Assembly (NCBI GenBank): GCA_036186865.1
Contig: AP025075.1
Coordinates: 13,637,219 to 13,701,218 of the forward strand
Reading direction: 5' to 3'
Length of the DNA stretch: 64,000 bases
Source of the DNA: Eustoma russellianum
Taxonomy: Eukaryota > Streptophyta > Magnoliopsida > Gentianales > Gentianaceae
The notes beneath the pieces are model-generated. The model worked only from the letters and a program-made list of their open reading frames with translations, made no database searches and was not told the DNA's origin. Below are positions 1 through 12,071 of the stretch, piece after piece (within the stretch, counting starts at the first letter, position 1; each line of letters begins with the position of its first letter). The position numbers and the translations under genes were made by a program.

Positions 1-41
1 TGGAAGGTGGAATTGTTGGAGCCCACGAGTTGCACGCATCA
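1..41 (+). repeat. 3' end of A0 5' LTR
   Basis: These bases match the last 41 bp of the A0 3' LTR (7859-7899), ending CATCA, and are followed directly by the PBS. The rest of the LTR lies left of the window. Confidence 0.92.
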
Positions 42-44
42 AGT

Positions 45-63
45 TGGTATCAGAGACCAGGTT
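45..63 (+). other. A0 primer-binding site (initiator tRNA-Met)
   Basis: TGGTATCAGAG followed by an extra A and CCAGGTT. Apart from that inserted base it is complementary to the 3' end of plant initiator tRNA-Met, as in A1 where the 18 nt match is perfect. It sits 3 bp after the LTR end. Confidence 0.9.
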
Positions 64-1737
64 ACTCTATTCCACCATCTATCATTTCCTTTTCGTTTGA
101 GTCGAGTCATTTCAATTTCAGTTGCGTCTTTCTTCTACTCCTCCCTCCACACACCATTGTCTTGCATTTTCACACAAAAAAAAACGTCCAAAAAAAAAAT
201 TCCTTTGAGTCCTTGCATGTTGCTGCATTTTGCTTTTCATCCCTCAAGTGTCATTTCCTTTATTCCCTTTCACATCACAATCTGATTTTGAGTCATTTAA
301 ACTTGAACACATTAGGGTTCGTTGCATTTCAGGTTACATTCAGCCTTCTTCAAAATATTACAACCATCATCCTATAAAGCTACCTCGGTTTCAAGTCATC
401 TTGTTGCTACCGAAGCTTTTAGTTGGTGATGATTGTATGCATCTTATGATTCGCATTGTGATTGATTTCATGCTATAAATCTAGTAGTCCTACGTGTGCT
501 TGTCTTCACAACCCACTTACCAAACCCTAAAAACCACCCTCACCCCCCACGGCCCAACCAGCCCCACCCCAAACCAACTCTAAAACTCACCAACCTGATC
601 CCAAATAGCCATATTTACACCCCACACAAAAAGCCCCAAACCAATTTTACCAAATCCAATCAGATTCTAAAGATCCCAATTCATTCGAATAAACCCTAAC
701 CCTAGAATTTGAATTTTGTTCAAATTCTGTCCTAAAATAGCCAATATCCAAATTGACCACACCAATCATCAATTACCAACCCAAATAGTCAATTTACAAC
801 ACCCATTCCGTTCCTACAACCACATTCCGCAAAACCCCAAAACGTTCAAAAACCACCCTAAATCAAAAAAAAACCCTAACCCTAACCCTATTCGGCCTTA
901 CCCAATTTCCATCACCTTCCAAGGTCAATTTTGTTGCAAGTCCAAGATACAAATTGCATTTTAAATACATTGCACTATTCTGTCCAAAAACGCAAGTGCT
1001 AAGTGCAAAACAAGTGAAATCCCAATTCTGCCCTTAGTCAAAAAAAAAAGAGGAGAATCTGAATCTTGCTCAATTGAAATAGCAAGAAAGAAAAAAAAGA
1101 AAAAAAAAACAAAAGAACAAGAGCAAAGAAAACGGGCAAAAAACGTTTGTGCATTGCGTGGAAATTTTTTTTTTGGTACGACTTGCAAACCTTGGATACC
1201 ATAATATCCACATTGCCATCCCTATACCCAATTCTCCAACTCTTGATCTTCTTGAACCAATCACACATTTGGTTGCTCGATTGTTGCATGACTTGAACCA
1301 TTTTGTGGATAGTAAGTGCATAGAATCAAAATTAACTAAAGATTGCCCACGGCAACCCTTAGTTCATCTTTGGTTCAGCCTTATACATCAACTTTGGTTG
1401 CTTATTTTCTTTGAATCTTAGTAGAAAGTTCAAGTTTGAGTTCATTTCAATTGATTCTACTTTGATACTAATTGGTGCAACTTGAAAGCAAAAGGGAAGA
1501 AACAAGCGGAGAACATTGTGGCTTGAAGAAGCCTTGGCAATACACTTCTTTATTGATCACTTTGAGACTTCTTAACTTCAGGTTATCCAAGAACCAAAGT
1601 GGTAAGAGAGTGGAAAGAATCGAAATCGGAGTGTCCATAGCTTATTTTTTTTACTAATCCCTTAACGTTTGTTTGTCTTTGTGTTAGTTTGCTTCTTTCT
1701 TTTTTTTCCTTTGTTTTCGTTCAATTCCTTAGGTACA
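64..1737 (+). other. A0 untranslated leader
   Basis: About 1.7 kb between PBS and gag with no credible coding frame; the small ORFs here are not conserved in A1 or A2. It holds A/C-rich low-complexity sequence, a short CCCTAA run near 870-893, and a conserved block at 381-416 (ACCTCGGT ... ACCGAAGC) that is kept in A1, A2 and E. A splice-donor-like site (G/GTAAGAG at 1601-1608) and a pyrimidine-rich acceptor-like site (CCTTAG/G ending 1732) frame a possible 131 nt intron just upstream of the gag ATG. Confidence 0.8.
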
Positions 1738-4700
1738 ATGGCCAGCAGCAATTCCGCATCTAGCAAGTCTAAAGGAGCCGAAACTATTGACAATACTCAA
1801 CAACAAATGCTGGAAATGCTTAAGAAACTCATGCACGACAATGAGATAATTAAGCATCGCTTGGAAGACGTGGAGCGAAGCTACAAAACGAGTGATGGCC
1901 AAGGAACAAGCAGGGCCGTTCCACCACCACAACCAAGGCGCCATCCTCCGGAAGAAGTTGAGGACGATAACATTCGACCCCCACACACCGAAGCGAGACG
2001 GTTTGCTCCTCCTACACAAGCAAGAAGGTACGCTCCAAGAAGGTACAATGATGATTACATTCCCTTTGAGCATGATGATTATGACTTTGATGACCACCAT
2101 CCTCGTGGTTACCAAAGACGCCAAAATCCCCTTTTCCCACAAAATGACGATTTTCTCAAAACCAAAATAAGTATTCCCATGTTTTATGGTAAAAGTAATG
2201 CGGAGGAATATTTAGAATGGGAAACGAAAGTGGATTTGATCTTTTCTTGTACCAATTATAGTGAATTGCAAAAAGTGAGGTATGCTTCCATTGAATTTTC
2301 TGGTTATGCACTTAATTGGTGGACGAATTTGTGTCGAAATAGAACTAAGACGAGACAACCCCCAATCGCCACTTGGGAAGAAATGAAGTTTGAAATGCGT
2401 CAACGTTTTATTCCAAACAATTATGAGAGTTCTATTTTCACGAGTTTGCATAACTTACGACAAGGTTCCAAAAGTGTAGACGAGTATTATAAAGAGTTAG
2501 AAATTTTGTTGGAAAGGTCTAACTTGCAGGAACCTGAAGAAGCCACCAAGGCTCGATTCTTACATGGTTTAAACAGGGAGATTGCGCAAATGGTTGACCT
2601 TCAACCTTACCTCGACCTCACAACCATGGTCCATATGGCTGAAAAGATTGAATCACAATTAAAGGTACGTAACTCCTCCAATTTCAATTCCAATTATCGT
2701 ACTAATCAATCTTCATCAAGATTTCACAGCAAGTCTTCAGGAACAGGAAGTTCACGGCCTACAGGAGGCCAAGCACGTGACCATGGTGCGTCACAAAGAA
2801 TGGACAATCGTGTGCAATCCACACAAAGGAGAGATGAACGCACCCAACAAAAGGCTCCTACCGGAAATCCTTCAGATTCTTCAAACAGGTTTAGAGACAT
2901 TAAATGCTATAAATGTCAAGGACGTGGTCACATAGGAAAAGAATGTCCTAATGCAAAAAGAATCATGTTAATTGAAGAGACAAACGAATATGTGTCTGAG
3001 TCCGAGCATGAAAACGAGTCTGAACATGATCATGAAATTGAACCTGAAGAAGATCTAGGCGCATTAGATGATTTTGACACTAAAGAGTTTCTTGTTGTGC
3101 GTAGAGCTTTAAATGCATATCCGAAATTAGATGATCACGAACAACATAGAGAAAACATTTTCCATATTCATTGCATGATAAATGGTAAAGTGTGCACCAT
3201 GATCATTGATTCCGGTTCTTGTGCTAATGTGGCTAGCATCGAATTAGTAAGAAAACTGAATTTGCCTATGACTAATCATCCGCACCCTTACAAACTTGCA
3301 TGGCTAAATGACTGCGGTGAAGTTAGCGTAAGTAAACAAGTTTTGATTTCTCTTAGCATTGGTAGTTACAAAGATGATGTTTTATGTGATGTCGCCCCAA
3401 TGCATGCTAGTCATATCTTACTTGGTAGGCCATGGCAATTTGATAGACATGTGACATATGATGGTTATTTGAATCGTTATTCTTTCAAATTGAATGGCAA
3501 ATTGTATAAACTGCATGCACTTCCACCACACAAAGTCCACGAGGATCACCAACGCATGTCCAAGTCTAGAGCTGATCCTAAGGAAAAAGAAGCCGAGAGA
3601 AAATTCGTGGAGTGTATGAAAAGTGAGAACAAAAAACAAGAGAGCAAGGGAAAAGAGGTAGTGCCCCTAAGTGTCAACGAGTCCAAAAAGAAGTGTGGGT
3701 ATTTCGCAAAGAAAAGAGAGGTTACACGTGCACTTTATAACAACCAAACTGTCTTCATCATCATCCCAAAGTCGTGTCAACTTGCCCTTGAAGAACTCCC
3801 ACCAAACTTACCTACCTCAGTTGCGTCCCTTATCCAAGAATATGAAGTTCTATTTCCTTCCGAACCACCATCCGGATTACCACCCATTAGAGGGATAGAA
3901 CACCAAATCGACTTTGTCCCAGGAGCCGTGTTACCCAATCGCCCAGCCTATCGAGCAAACCCCAAAGAAACCAAAGAAATACAAAGGCAAGTAGAAGAGC
4001 TCCTAGCTAGTGGACAAATCCGAGAGAGTCTGAGCCCATCTGCCGTCCCCGTCATTTTAGTACCCAAAAAGGATGGAACGTGGAGAATGTGTACCGATTG
4101 CCGAGCCATAAACAAGATTACCGTCAAGTATAGGTACCCCCATACCTAGGCTAGACGATATGTTAGACATGTTGCACGGATCCAAATTCTTCACCAAAAT
4201 CGACCTTAAGAAAGGGTACTTCCAGGTACGCATTCGAGAAGGGGACGAATGGAAGACTGCATTCAAAACCAAGTTTGGGCTCTATGAGTGGTTAGTGATG
4301 CCCTTCGGGCTCACCAACGCCCCTAGTACCTTTATGAGGCTAATGAATGAAGTCTTACGTGCGTTCATAGGACGCTTTGTCGTTGTCTATTTCGATGATA
4401 TCCTAATCTATTCCCACACCATAGAAGATCATCTTGACCACATTAGAGCCGTTTTTGAAAAGCTTAAGCAAGAACAACTTTACGCCAACTTTAAGAAGTG
4501 CTCTTTCTGTTTAGAACGCGTAGTTTTTCTAGGCTTTGTCATTTCGGCTGAGGGAGTAGAGATGGATGAGGAAAAGGTTAGGTAAATTGTGGAGTGGCCT
4601 ATACCTAAGAATGTAGGGGAAGTTCGCAGTTTTCATGGACTAGCAAGCTTTTATAGACGTTTTGTCAAAGATTTTTCTTCCATAGCTGCACCCCTAAACG

Positions 4701-6622
4701 AAATTGTAAAAAAAGATGTGCCTTTTAGGTGGGAAGAGCTACAACAACAGGCATTTGATGAACTCAAACGTAGGCTGACCACTGCACCCATACTTAGACT
4801 ACCAAATTTTGACGAGACCTTTGAGATCGAGTGTGATGCAAGTGGAGTGGGTATAGGCGCAGTTTTGACCCAAAGTAAGAAACCCATAGCCTACTTTAGT
4901 GAAAAGTTGAAAGGAGCATCATTGAATTACTCTACCTATGATAAGGAACTTTATGCCCTTGTGAGATCCCTACAAACTTGGCAACACTATCTTCAACCTA
5001 AAGAGTTTGTGATCCACACTGACCACGAAAGCCTTAAGTATCTTAAAGGGCAAGGAAAGTTGAACAAAAGACATGCCAAATTGGTAGAGTTCATAGAACA
5101 ATTCCCTTACGTGATTAAGTACAAACAAGGAAAGGATAATATAGTTGCTAATGCCCTCTCTAGGAGATACACGTTAGTGACTACATTATCTTCCCACTTC
5201 CTAGGATTTGAATCACTTAAGGACTTGTACCCCAATGACCATGACTTTGGCACCATATTCGAGGCATGTAAAGTAGCACCATTTGGAAAATTTTACATAC
5301 ATGAGGGTTATCTTTTCAAAGAACAAAAATTGTGCGTTCCCCAATCATCCCTACGAGAAGCATTGACCAGAGAAGCCCATGGGGGAGGTTTAATGGGTCA
5401 TTTCGGAGTGTTCAAAACCCTTGAGACTCTTAAAGAACATTTCTATTGGCCCCACATGAGAGTAGACGTCGAGAGGTTGTGTGGTAATTGCATCACTTGC
5501 AAACAAGCCAAATCCAAGTCCCAACCACATGGCCTTTACACGCCTTTACCCGTCCCTGATTCCCCTTGGATTGACATTTCTATGGACTTTGTTTTAGGAC
5601 TTCCTAGATCTTGGGGAGGACGCGATAGCATTTATGTTGTGGTTGATCGATTTTCAAAAATGGCACATTTCATAGCATGTAGAAAGGTTGATGATGCCAC
5701 ACATGTTGCTGATTTGTTCTTCAAAGAAATTGTTAGATTGCATGGCATGCCACGTACAATTGTAAGTGATAGAGATACGAAATTCTTGAGTCATTTTTGG
5801 CGTGTTTTGTGGTCTAAACTTGGTACACAATTGTTGTTTTCCACCACCGCACACCCACAAACTGATGGACAAACTGAAGTCGTTAATCGTACTCTTTCTC
5901 AACTTTTGCGTGCCATTTTGCAAAAACACATTAAACATTGGGAAGATTGTTTACCATATATCGAATTTGCATATAATAGGAGTGTCCATCACGGTACTTT
6001 GCATAGTCCATTTGAAATCGTGTATGGCTTTAATCCCCTGTCTCCCATCGATTTGATTCCTATTCCCGTGCATGAACGTTCTAGTCTTGATGGTAAACAA
6101 AAAGCGGACAACATAAAGAAACTGCATGAACAAGTTAAAACGCAACTTGAAAAGAAAAACAAAGCTTATGAAAGACGAGCTAACAAACATCGGAAAAGAG
6201 TTGTGTTTAAACCTGAAGATTTAGTTTGGTTACATTTGCGCAAGGAAAGATTTCCGAATGAACGAAAATCAAAATTGTTGCCTCGAGGAGATGGACCCTT
6301 TAAAGTATTGAAACGCATAGGTGACAATGCCTACATCCTTGATCTTCCCGACAGGTATGACTCAGTTTCACCTACTTTTAATGTTGCTGATCTCACCCCT
6401 TTCAACGATGACCTTTTTGATTCGAGGACGAATCCTTTTGAGGAGGGGGGGATTGATGAGGATCAAGGGTCCGATGATGATCAAGGGCCCCAAGAGGTCA
6501 AAGGTCCTATGACAAGAAGGAGGGCGAGGGAACTTTGTCATCAAGTTGCCACCTTCTTGTACAAGCATGTTCAAGATGAACCTAAGACTCCTTGGGTTCA
6601 TTTCATTGAACCTTCAATTTGA
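1738..6622 (+). pseudogene. A0 gag-pol polyprotein, one frameshift and one stop
   Basis: The polyprotein provides the particle protein and enzymes for retrotransposition. The ATG at 1738 (MASSN...) is chosen because the same start is used in A1 and A2. Gag core is followed by a CCHC zinc knuckle (2905-2946), protease IIDSGS (DSG at 3208-3216), reverse transcriptase with YFDD (4388-4399), RNase H (IECDASG ... HTDHES), an HHCC integrase finger, and a D,D35E core with D at 5585, D at 5768 and E at 5876. A GPFKVLKR (GPF/Y-type) segment follows, without a chromodomain. The frame then crosses the PPT into the 3' LTR and ends with an arginine-rich tail at 6622. It is broken by a fifth C at 4137-4141 (frameshift inside RT) and a TAA at 4583-4585. 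Otherwise it is well preserved, which suggests a fairly recent insertion. Confidence 0.93.
6440..6452 (+). other. A0 polypurine tract, inside the ORF
   Basis: GAGGAGGGGGGGA directly upstream of the 3' LTR, the expected plus-strand priming site. Its seven-G run keeps the polyprotein in frame into the LTR ([13 protein letters not shown]). Confidence 0.9.
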
Positions 6623-6723
6623 GCATGTATCACATGCACGTCTACATTCTTTGTTTTCGGATTTTATTTTATGTCGTCTTATATTAGTTTTATATGTTTC
6701 CTTTGTAGGTACATTAGGTACAA

Positions 6724-6822
6724 GAGAATGTTTGAAGAGAATGTTGAAGAGAATGTTTGAAGAGAATGTTGAAGAGAATGTTTCAAGAGAATGTTTCAAG
6801 AGAATGTTTGAAGAGAATGTTT
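6724..6822 (+). repeat. Minisatellite in A LTR
   Basis: About six imperfect tandem copies of a 15-18 bp unit of the type GAATGTTTGAAGA. The same array occurs with other copy numbers in A2 (38483-38548; 52308-52352) and in altered form in E. Confidence 0.8.
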
Positions 6823-7550
6823 ATCTATGCTAAGACAAATTCAAAAGTGTCCAAGATAGAGTCTCTTATTCAAATTGAAATCAACAATCATCTTCCAAAC
6901 ACAATAAGGGGGGCGGCCAGATTCAAACAAAGGATGATGATTAAATTAAATTTGAATTCAAAGCCAAACTTGAATTTAAATTCAACCTTGGTTTGAATTC
7001 AAGTTTCAACCAAATAGAGGCTTCAAATTCAAGATAAAATCAGCCTAAACCAGCAGCCTACACACGCCATATTTGAAGTGAAGATAGGAGATAGGATCCA
7101 ATTCAAATTGAATCCAAGTTTGAATTCAAATTCAAACTCAATTTGAATTCAAACATCAACCATCTTTTAAATTCAACTCCAGCCATGTTATCATCATCAA
7201 ATTCAGATTTTAAGACCCTCTTGGACTGGTTATACACGGCTGGAACAAAGGAATGGATGTGCAAGAAACAAATTCAAAGTAAGATCAAATTCAAACTCAT
7301 CTTGAATTCAAACTCACCCAACTTTTTGAATTCAAGTTCAGCCTTATCCTACTCATCAAATCAGCTCAATAATGCCTTATTTGCTGAACATATACACGGC
7401 TGGACAAGGAGGATCACAACCAGATTTTAGCTAGGATTTTTCAAGTTGTTTTTTGAATTCAAATAGTTAGCCATTTCAAGTTCAATTCAAATGTTTTTTT
7501 TGGCTATTTCTTTTAGATAATATCTGATTATTTGGAAGGTCTTAGACATC

Positions 7551-7560
7551 TATAAATAGG
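7551..7560 (+). promoter_or_regulatory. Putative LTR TATA box (A0 3' LTR)
   Basis: TATAAATAGG preceding a GGCC-rich stretch. The site is at the same LTR position in A1 (mutated to TATAAGTAGG at 23263; intact at 30557) and A2 (38991, 52795). Use as a promoter is inferred. Confidence 0.6.
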
Positions 7561-7899
7561 CCCTTTGGCCGAATTGTAACTCAACCTTTTGATGAATAAC
7601 AATTCTTGATATTTTCTTCACTTTGAGTGATACTTTGTTTTCTTGGTTTTGCATTAAAAACCTAAGTTAAGATCCTTCAAAGTTGAGCGATTTGAAGGTA
7701 TTGCCATTGCTAAAAGGTGCCGTCCAGGAGGGCCATTTTGGTTTGCCTGATCAACGACCATCTTGTAGTGTTGGTCTTACTCGTTGTCCACACGTTTGAT
7801 CACTAAGGAAGCAAGGGGAAGTTTACTTCTTTGTGCCTAACCCTTTGTGAAGGACGTTTGGAAGGTGGAATTGTTGGAGCCCACGAGTTGCACGCATCA

Positions 7900-8223
7900 C
7901 ATTTCAATCAAAATTTCCTTTAAGGAATTCTCAACTTCTCTAGTTGAAGTTTAAACCACTTAACGGTTTTCTTTCAAGTTCATAGCCTAGAATTTGTTAG
8001 TATTTACTTCATTTTTGGTTTACAGCATCTTAGGGTCTCAATGAGGTTTTAGATGTGTTGGAATGCCAAAGAGGAAGAGGTGTTGGCATGAAATTGAGCC
8101 AAGGACAAACGGTTACAGTTCAAGGGGTGTCATTGTGATGTTCTTTGCCATAGCTGAGGTTCAAATCAATTTGGAATAGAAGACAGTCTTGGAAACGTTT
8201 TCTAGCCTTTATTTGGCTCATCA
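7900..8223 (+). repeat. 3' part of a B-family LTR interrupted by A0
   Basis: Matches the last about 325 bp of B LTRs and ends GGCTCATCA. Its variants (GGAATGCC, GCCTTTATTTGG) are those of the B0 LTR at 58956-60149. The left part lies beyond A0, outside the window. No PBS follows the LTR end, so it is a 3' or solo LTR inserted into D; ACGAC after it is the candidate TSD. Confidence 0.85.
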
Positions 8224-8520
8224 ACGACTCCTACCACGTCCTCTGTGAGACATGTTTCCACGTTGTTCAGTCCAAGATTCACCACCAAAAGATGTTCCTT
8301 CGTTAAAAGGTACACTTGGAGGTTCTCTTCGACCTTGACTAGCACTTTCTCCCTTGGGAGCTCGAGAATTATTTTTAAGATCTTCAATTTCACTTTTCAT
8401 TTGGCCAAAAGCTTGAATCATGCTAGCAATAGTTTGTGGCAATGTTTCAAGTGTGACAGGACCTTGGGGTATGCTGGGGGTAGAAGGGGGTGAATTTTCT
8501 CTTTCTTGTGAAGTAACCAT
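8224..8520 (-). pseudogene. D-family gag, N-terminal part, truncated
   Basis: An open frame on the minus strand from ATG at 8520 (MVTSQEREN) to the B LTR junction at 8224, where it is cut. It is rich in Pro/Ser/Glu, with a central helix-like stretch (IASMIQAFGQMKSEIEDLK) and a Gly/Arg-rich end (SHRGRGRSR). Its place about 2.1 kb downstream of a PBS makes it the start of a retrotransposon Gag. I cannot match it to a named domain. The rest lies left of the window. Confidence 0.6.
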
Positions 8521-10674
8521 GATTGAAAGCAAGTAAAGAAGTCCAACCAAAAAAAAGTTGACAAGATATTTACTTCTACTTTAAGTTGACAATTGATTAA
8601 ACAACAATCTTGGACTATCTAAGAATCAAAGAAGCATAGAAGTCAAGTGATGTTTAGGATGGATCAAGAAAACTGAGGGTTTTTACAAAACAGTCCCTTA
8701 ACTTACTTCAATCTTTATGCAATCTCAATGGTAATAAAACGAAAGCCAAGTACACATACACAAGTGCTCAGTAAGGGTTTGTTCTTGAAACTTTTTCAAC
8801 AAAGATCAACATTTTGGGTGATGGTACTTTTGCACAAATTTCGTTTCTAAGTTCCTCTTTTTGTGAATTTGGAACTTTTCTAATGTAAGGCTATTCCTCT
8901 CCTCTTGTGCAATCTCTCATGCGTCTTACCTCTTACTTTTGTGACGTAGGTTGGCTTTTCTCTCAGTTTCTTTCTCAAACAAGCTCTATTTTCTTTCTTT
9001 GTGCTTTTTGGCTTGTTTGGTGAGACTATTGCTCACAGCCTTTATGAGACATTGCTCACGGCTTTGGGTTTCTTGCACAAGTTTTGGTTGTTCTTTTGTG
9101 AAAAAGTTCCCTTTACAACACGACTGAACGCTAGTGAAGTGACAAGTATTTCACAAATATAACAACCAAGAATGTATAAAGTTCAATGCAAGTTCAGAAA
9201 GTGTAATGACAACAAGATGATTCGTTCGGGTTGGCAATATAACAATGTGGGCTAAAATATGGAAAGACTGATTTTAAATGAGAACCTAAGTCCAACAAAG
9301 TCTTTAATCAATTTAAACCAACACAAAGTAAAGGTGAATATTCAACCAACGTTTAAGCATGAACCAATATGCTTGTAATCAATCAATGTATACTCCTAAG
9401 CCACGGTTCGCATGCAAGTCTTTTTTTTCAGTTCATATGCCTAAAAATAATGTAAAACGTATCATACAAAAGGTACTACACTAGTTTGATATGTCTTAAA
9501 CAAAGGATAAGCAACAACTATTTGTGTAACTAGCTATTCCTATGCTTTGATTAAACAGCCTACTAACGTTAAGTTCCTTTGTGATTTTCGGTTTTACCAC
9601 TTTAAAACAACATGAATGCAAGACATACAAACATATCTTAGACTAATGGGTGATGATTTCAATCAAGGAAAAAAAAAGAACTAAGTTAACTAGGACACGG
9701 CTTGCAACAAAGATACACGCATACACTTCTTCGATTTTCTAGTTTTAATTAACTAACAAAACTAAACAAACTACAACATAATATATTTAAACACTTGCCT
9801 AAACACGTTTATGACCTGAAACCTCATGCAAAACATTAACTAAAAAAAGTTTTTAAACTATGACAAGTCTTAATAGCACACGGTTGAAAACAGGTTCTAC
9901 CCGGTTGTTTTTCACTTGCTTGTTTCTTATGCCAAATCACATCCAACATCAAAAAAACTCTAACACATTATATTTTAGTATGTTATGGATGTTCATGCAA
10001 AGTTTGAGCAAAGTTTGATAAGAAAAACTCAATGAAAACAGCTCCTAATTCAGATTGCTCGCTGGCGGGCCAAACAGGACACTTGGGCAGATTTCTTGCT
10101 TTTTCTTAGACCAAACAATACCAAATCACCAAACCAACTTTCGCACATCATGATCAAAGGTTTAGTAGGTGATTTATCAAGTTTCATGCCCAGGTTGTCA
10201 GGAGAAAATTCGCAAGAGAAAGACTCAAACTACTACACAAAAGCTGGAAAAACAGAATTGATGGAAAACTAGGTGTTTTTGGGTTTTCTGGATTTAATGA
10301 CTTAACAAACATCTAAACAAGTGTTACACATCTTAATCTAACATCTTAAACCACTATTTTGGATGAAATTTAGGTGCTGGAAGTACAAGGAAAAACGTGA
10401 AACATACAAACACAAACAGAATTGAAAACTGAAATATGACACTTGAACTAGCTACTGTTTTTGTTTTCTGATTTGTATGCAATTAACAAATGTTCAAACT
10501 AACATTAACACAACATTTCTAACACCTTAAAGGTATGTTTGAACCAAGTTTAGGTGCTGGAATATCAAAACAAACGTGCAGCAACAACACAACACAAGCA
10601 GATTGCAAATGAACAACTAAAACCAAAAACAGTAAATTGAAACACAAGATATTTGAGTTGAAGAACACCTTATA
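8521..10674 (-). other. D-family untranslated leader
   Basis: About 2.15 kb between PBS and gag with no convincing ORF. Its gag-proximal part (about 8880-9130) is clearly related to the C1 and C2 leaders and contains the same two small hairpins (9044-9059 and 9020-9036 on the minus strand). The rest is A/T-rich sequence without recognisable features. Confidence 0.75.
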
Positions 10675-10686
10675 GCTCTGATACCA
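10675..10686 (-). other. D-family primer-binding site
   Basis: Reverse complement reads TGGTATCAGAGC, complementary to initiator tRNA-Met, two bases after an LTR end (GTGCATCA). Confidence 0.85.
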
Positions 10687-10688
10687 CT

Positions 10689-10819
10689 TGATGCACAATC
10701 ACTCAGCTATTTAGGACCTTTCTTCAACTCAATAAACTCAGCTGGAACCATGGAAGAAGATGCAGAATATTCCAAGAACACCAAGCAACTCAATCATCCA
10801 GAATTCAGCCGAGAAGATG
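10689..10819 (-). repeat. 3' end of D-family 5' LTR, truncated
   Basis: 131 bp on the minus strand ending GATTGTGCATCA before the PBS. It is cut at 10819/10820 by a B LTR. AGATG (10815-10819) would be one copy of that insertion's TSD; I could not find the partner copy or the rest of this LTR. Confidence 0.75.
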
Positions 10820-12071
10820 TGATGAGCCAAACGAAGGCTAGATAAACGTTCCAAGGACTTTGTCTCCTATTCCAAATTGATTTGAACCTCAGCTATGGCA
10901 AAGAACATCACAATGACACCCCTTGAACTGTAACCATTTGTTCTTGGCTCAATTTATACCAACACCTCTTCCTCTTTGGTATTCCAACACATCTAAAACC
11001 TCATTGAGACCCTAAGATGCTGTAAACCAAAAATGAAGTGAATACTAACAAGTTCTAGGCTATGAACTTGGAAGAAAACCGTTAGTGGTCTTAAAATTCA
11101 ACTAGAATAAGTTGAGAACTCCTTAAAGGAAAATCTGATTGAAATGTGTTTGAAAAATTGTGTGTTTACATTCAGGTTCCTATGCTATTTAAAACAAACG
11201 AAAATTACATGTGTACAAGGTTTAAAGTACTAAGTACAAGTCTAGAAATAACATGCTTGCTTGGTAACTTGTTTGAACAACTTTAGTTCCTAGAAAGCTG
11301 GTTCCCTTTGCCGTGCTTCTTTGCTTTGTTTCAGCCAAAGTTTTGATTGGATAATGCATTGAGCAGCTTGGTTTGAACTCCCTTTGATTGGTTGCAAGTT
11401 TGACTTTGAATCTTCAAACCATTTGAGCTTTAAACCAACCGCCCTCTTTAAAGGAATTGATTGGATGAATCTTTGTGCAGCTTGTTTACTTGTCTCCAAC
11501 TTGAGTGTGATTGGTTTGAACATTTGCAAGACTTCTTTTCATTGGTTAAAGCTTTGAGCAACTTGTCTTGCTCACTATTTGCGTGGAGGACAAATCCTTG
11601 TGTTTGACATGAGTGCTTGTCACCTCCTTGCTTGTAAGCTACTTGCTTATCACCTCCTTGTTTGTAACCTACTTGCTTATCACCTCCTTGCTTGTAAGCT
11701 ACTTGTTTGTCACCTCCTTGCTTGAACAAAAATTCGGATTCTACTTGCATTTTCAAGCTAAGTATGTGTACCTGAAAACAAGGCAATGATACTACACAAA
11801 CTATCCTAAAACAAGTTAACCGATCAACAAATATCAAAATAACAATTTAAAGATATGTACAACATGCTTTTGATACAACTAGATCAAAGCTTGTATCATA
11901 TAAACCCAACGGACATCATCTCTGCTTGGTTCATCCTCTTCATGCCTGTAAAGAAATGATTCAACACAAAGTAACAACTTCTTAGCCATACTCCTTGTTA
12001 TGGGACCTATGCGGGGCAGTGAGGTGTAATCATCAGTGTTTGTATCCACAAGGTTAGGCTGTAGCTCATCA
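10820..12071 (-). repeat. B LTR, left arm
   Basis: 1252 bp, TGATGAGCTAC...TTGGCTCATCA on the minus strand; same length as the right-arm LTR (19033-20284). It includes the coding tail (ending 11879) and a 30 bp minisatellite (about 11615-11734). The PPT AAGTGGGAGGGAA lies at 12072-12084. Confidence 0.93.

Larger units (their letters stand above)
1..7899 (+). mobile_element. A0: Ty3/gypsy CRM-type LTR retrotransposon, 5' end cut by window
   Basis: Order seen: last 41 bp of the 5' LTR, PBS, leader, broken gag-pol, polypurine tract, complete 3' LTR. Both LTR ends finish in GCACGCATCA. The element is flanked on the right by the interior of a B-family LTR (CATTT follows base 7899), so it inserted into that LTR; the left target-site duplication lies outside the window. 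Placement in the CRM clade rests on the integrase sequence, the missing chromodomain and the coding tail inside the LTR. Confidence 0.92.
6454..7899 (+). repeat. A0 3' LTR
   Basis: 1446 bp, TGATGAGGATC...GCACGCATCA. Its first 169 bp encode the C-terminal tail of the polyprotein. Then come a GAATGTTTGAAGA-type minisatellite (about 6724-6822), a long TTGAATTCAAATT-rich section (about 6940-7440), and a TATA-like box TATAAATAGG at 7551-7560 that probably marks the promoter. Confidence 0.93.

Noticed and set aside
867..893. CCCTAA repeats resembling telomere sequence (also near 692, 24296, 40016 and 40191)
   Set aside because: Only two to four units, CCCTAA rather than the plant CCCTAAA, and found at the same place in each A leader; part of low-complexity leader.
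496..964. Pro/Asn-rich small ORFs in the A leader (also 39808-40020)
   Set aside because: Low-complexity A/C-rich sequence; frames differ between A copies.
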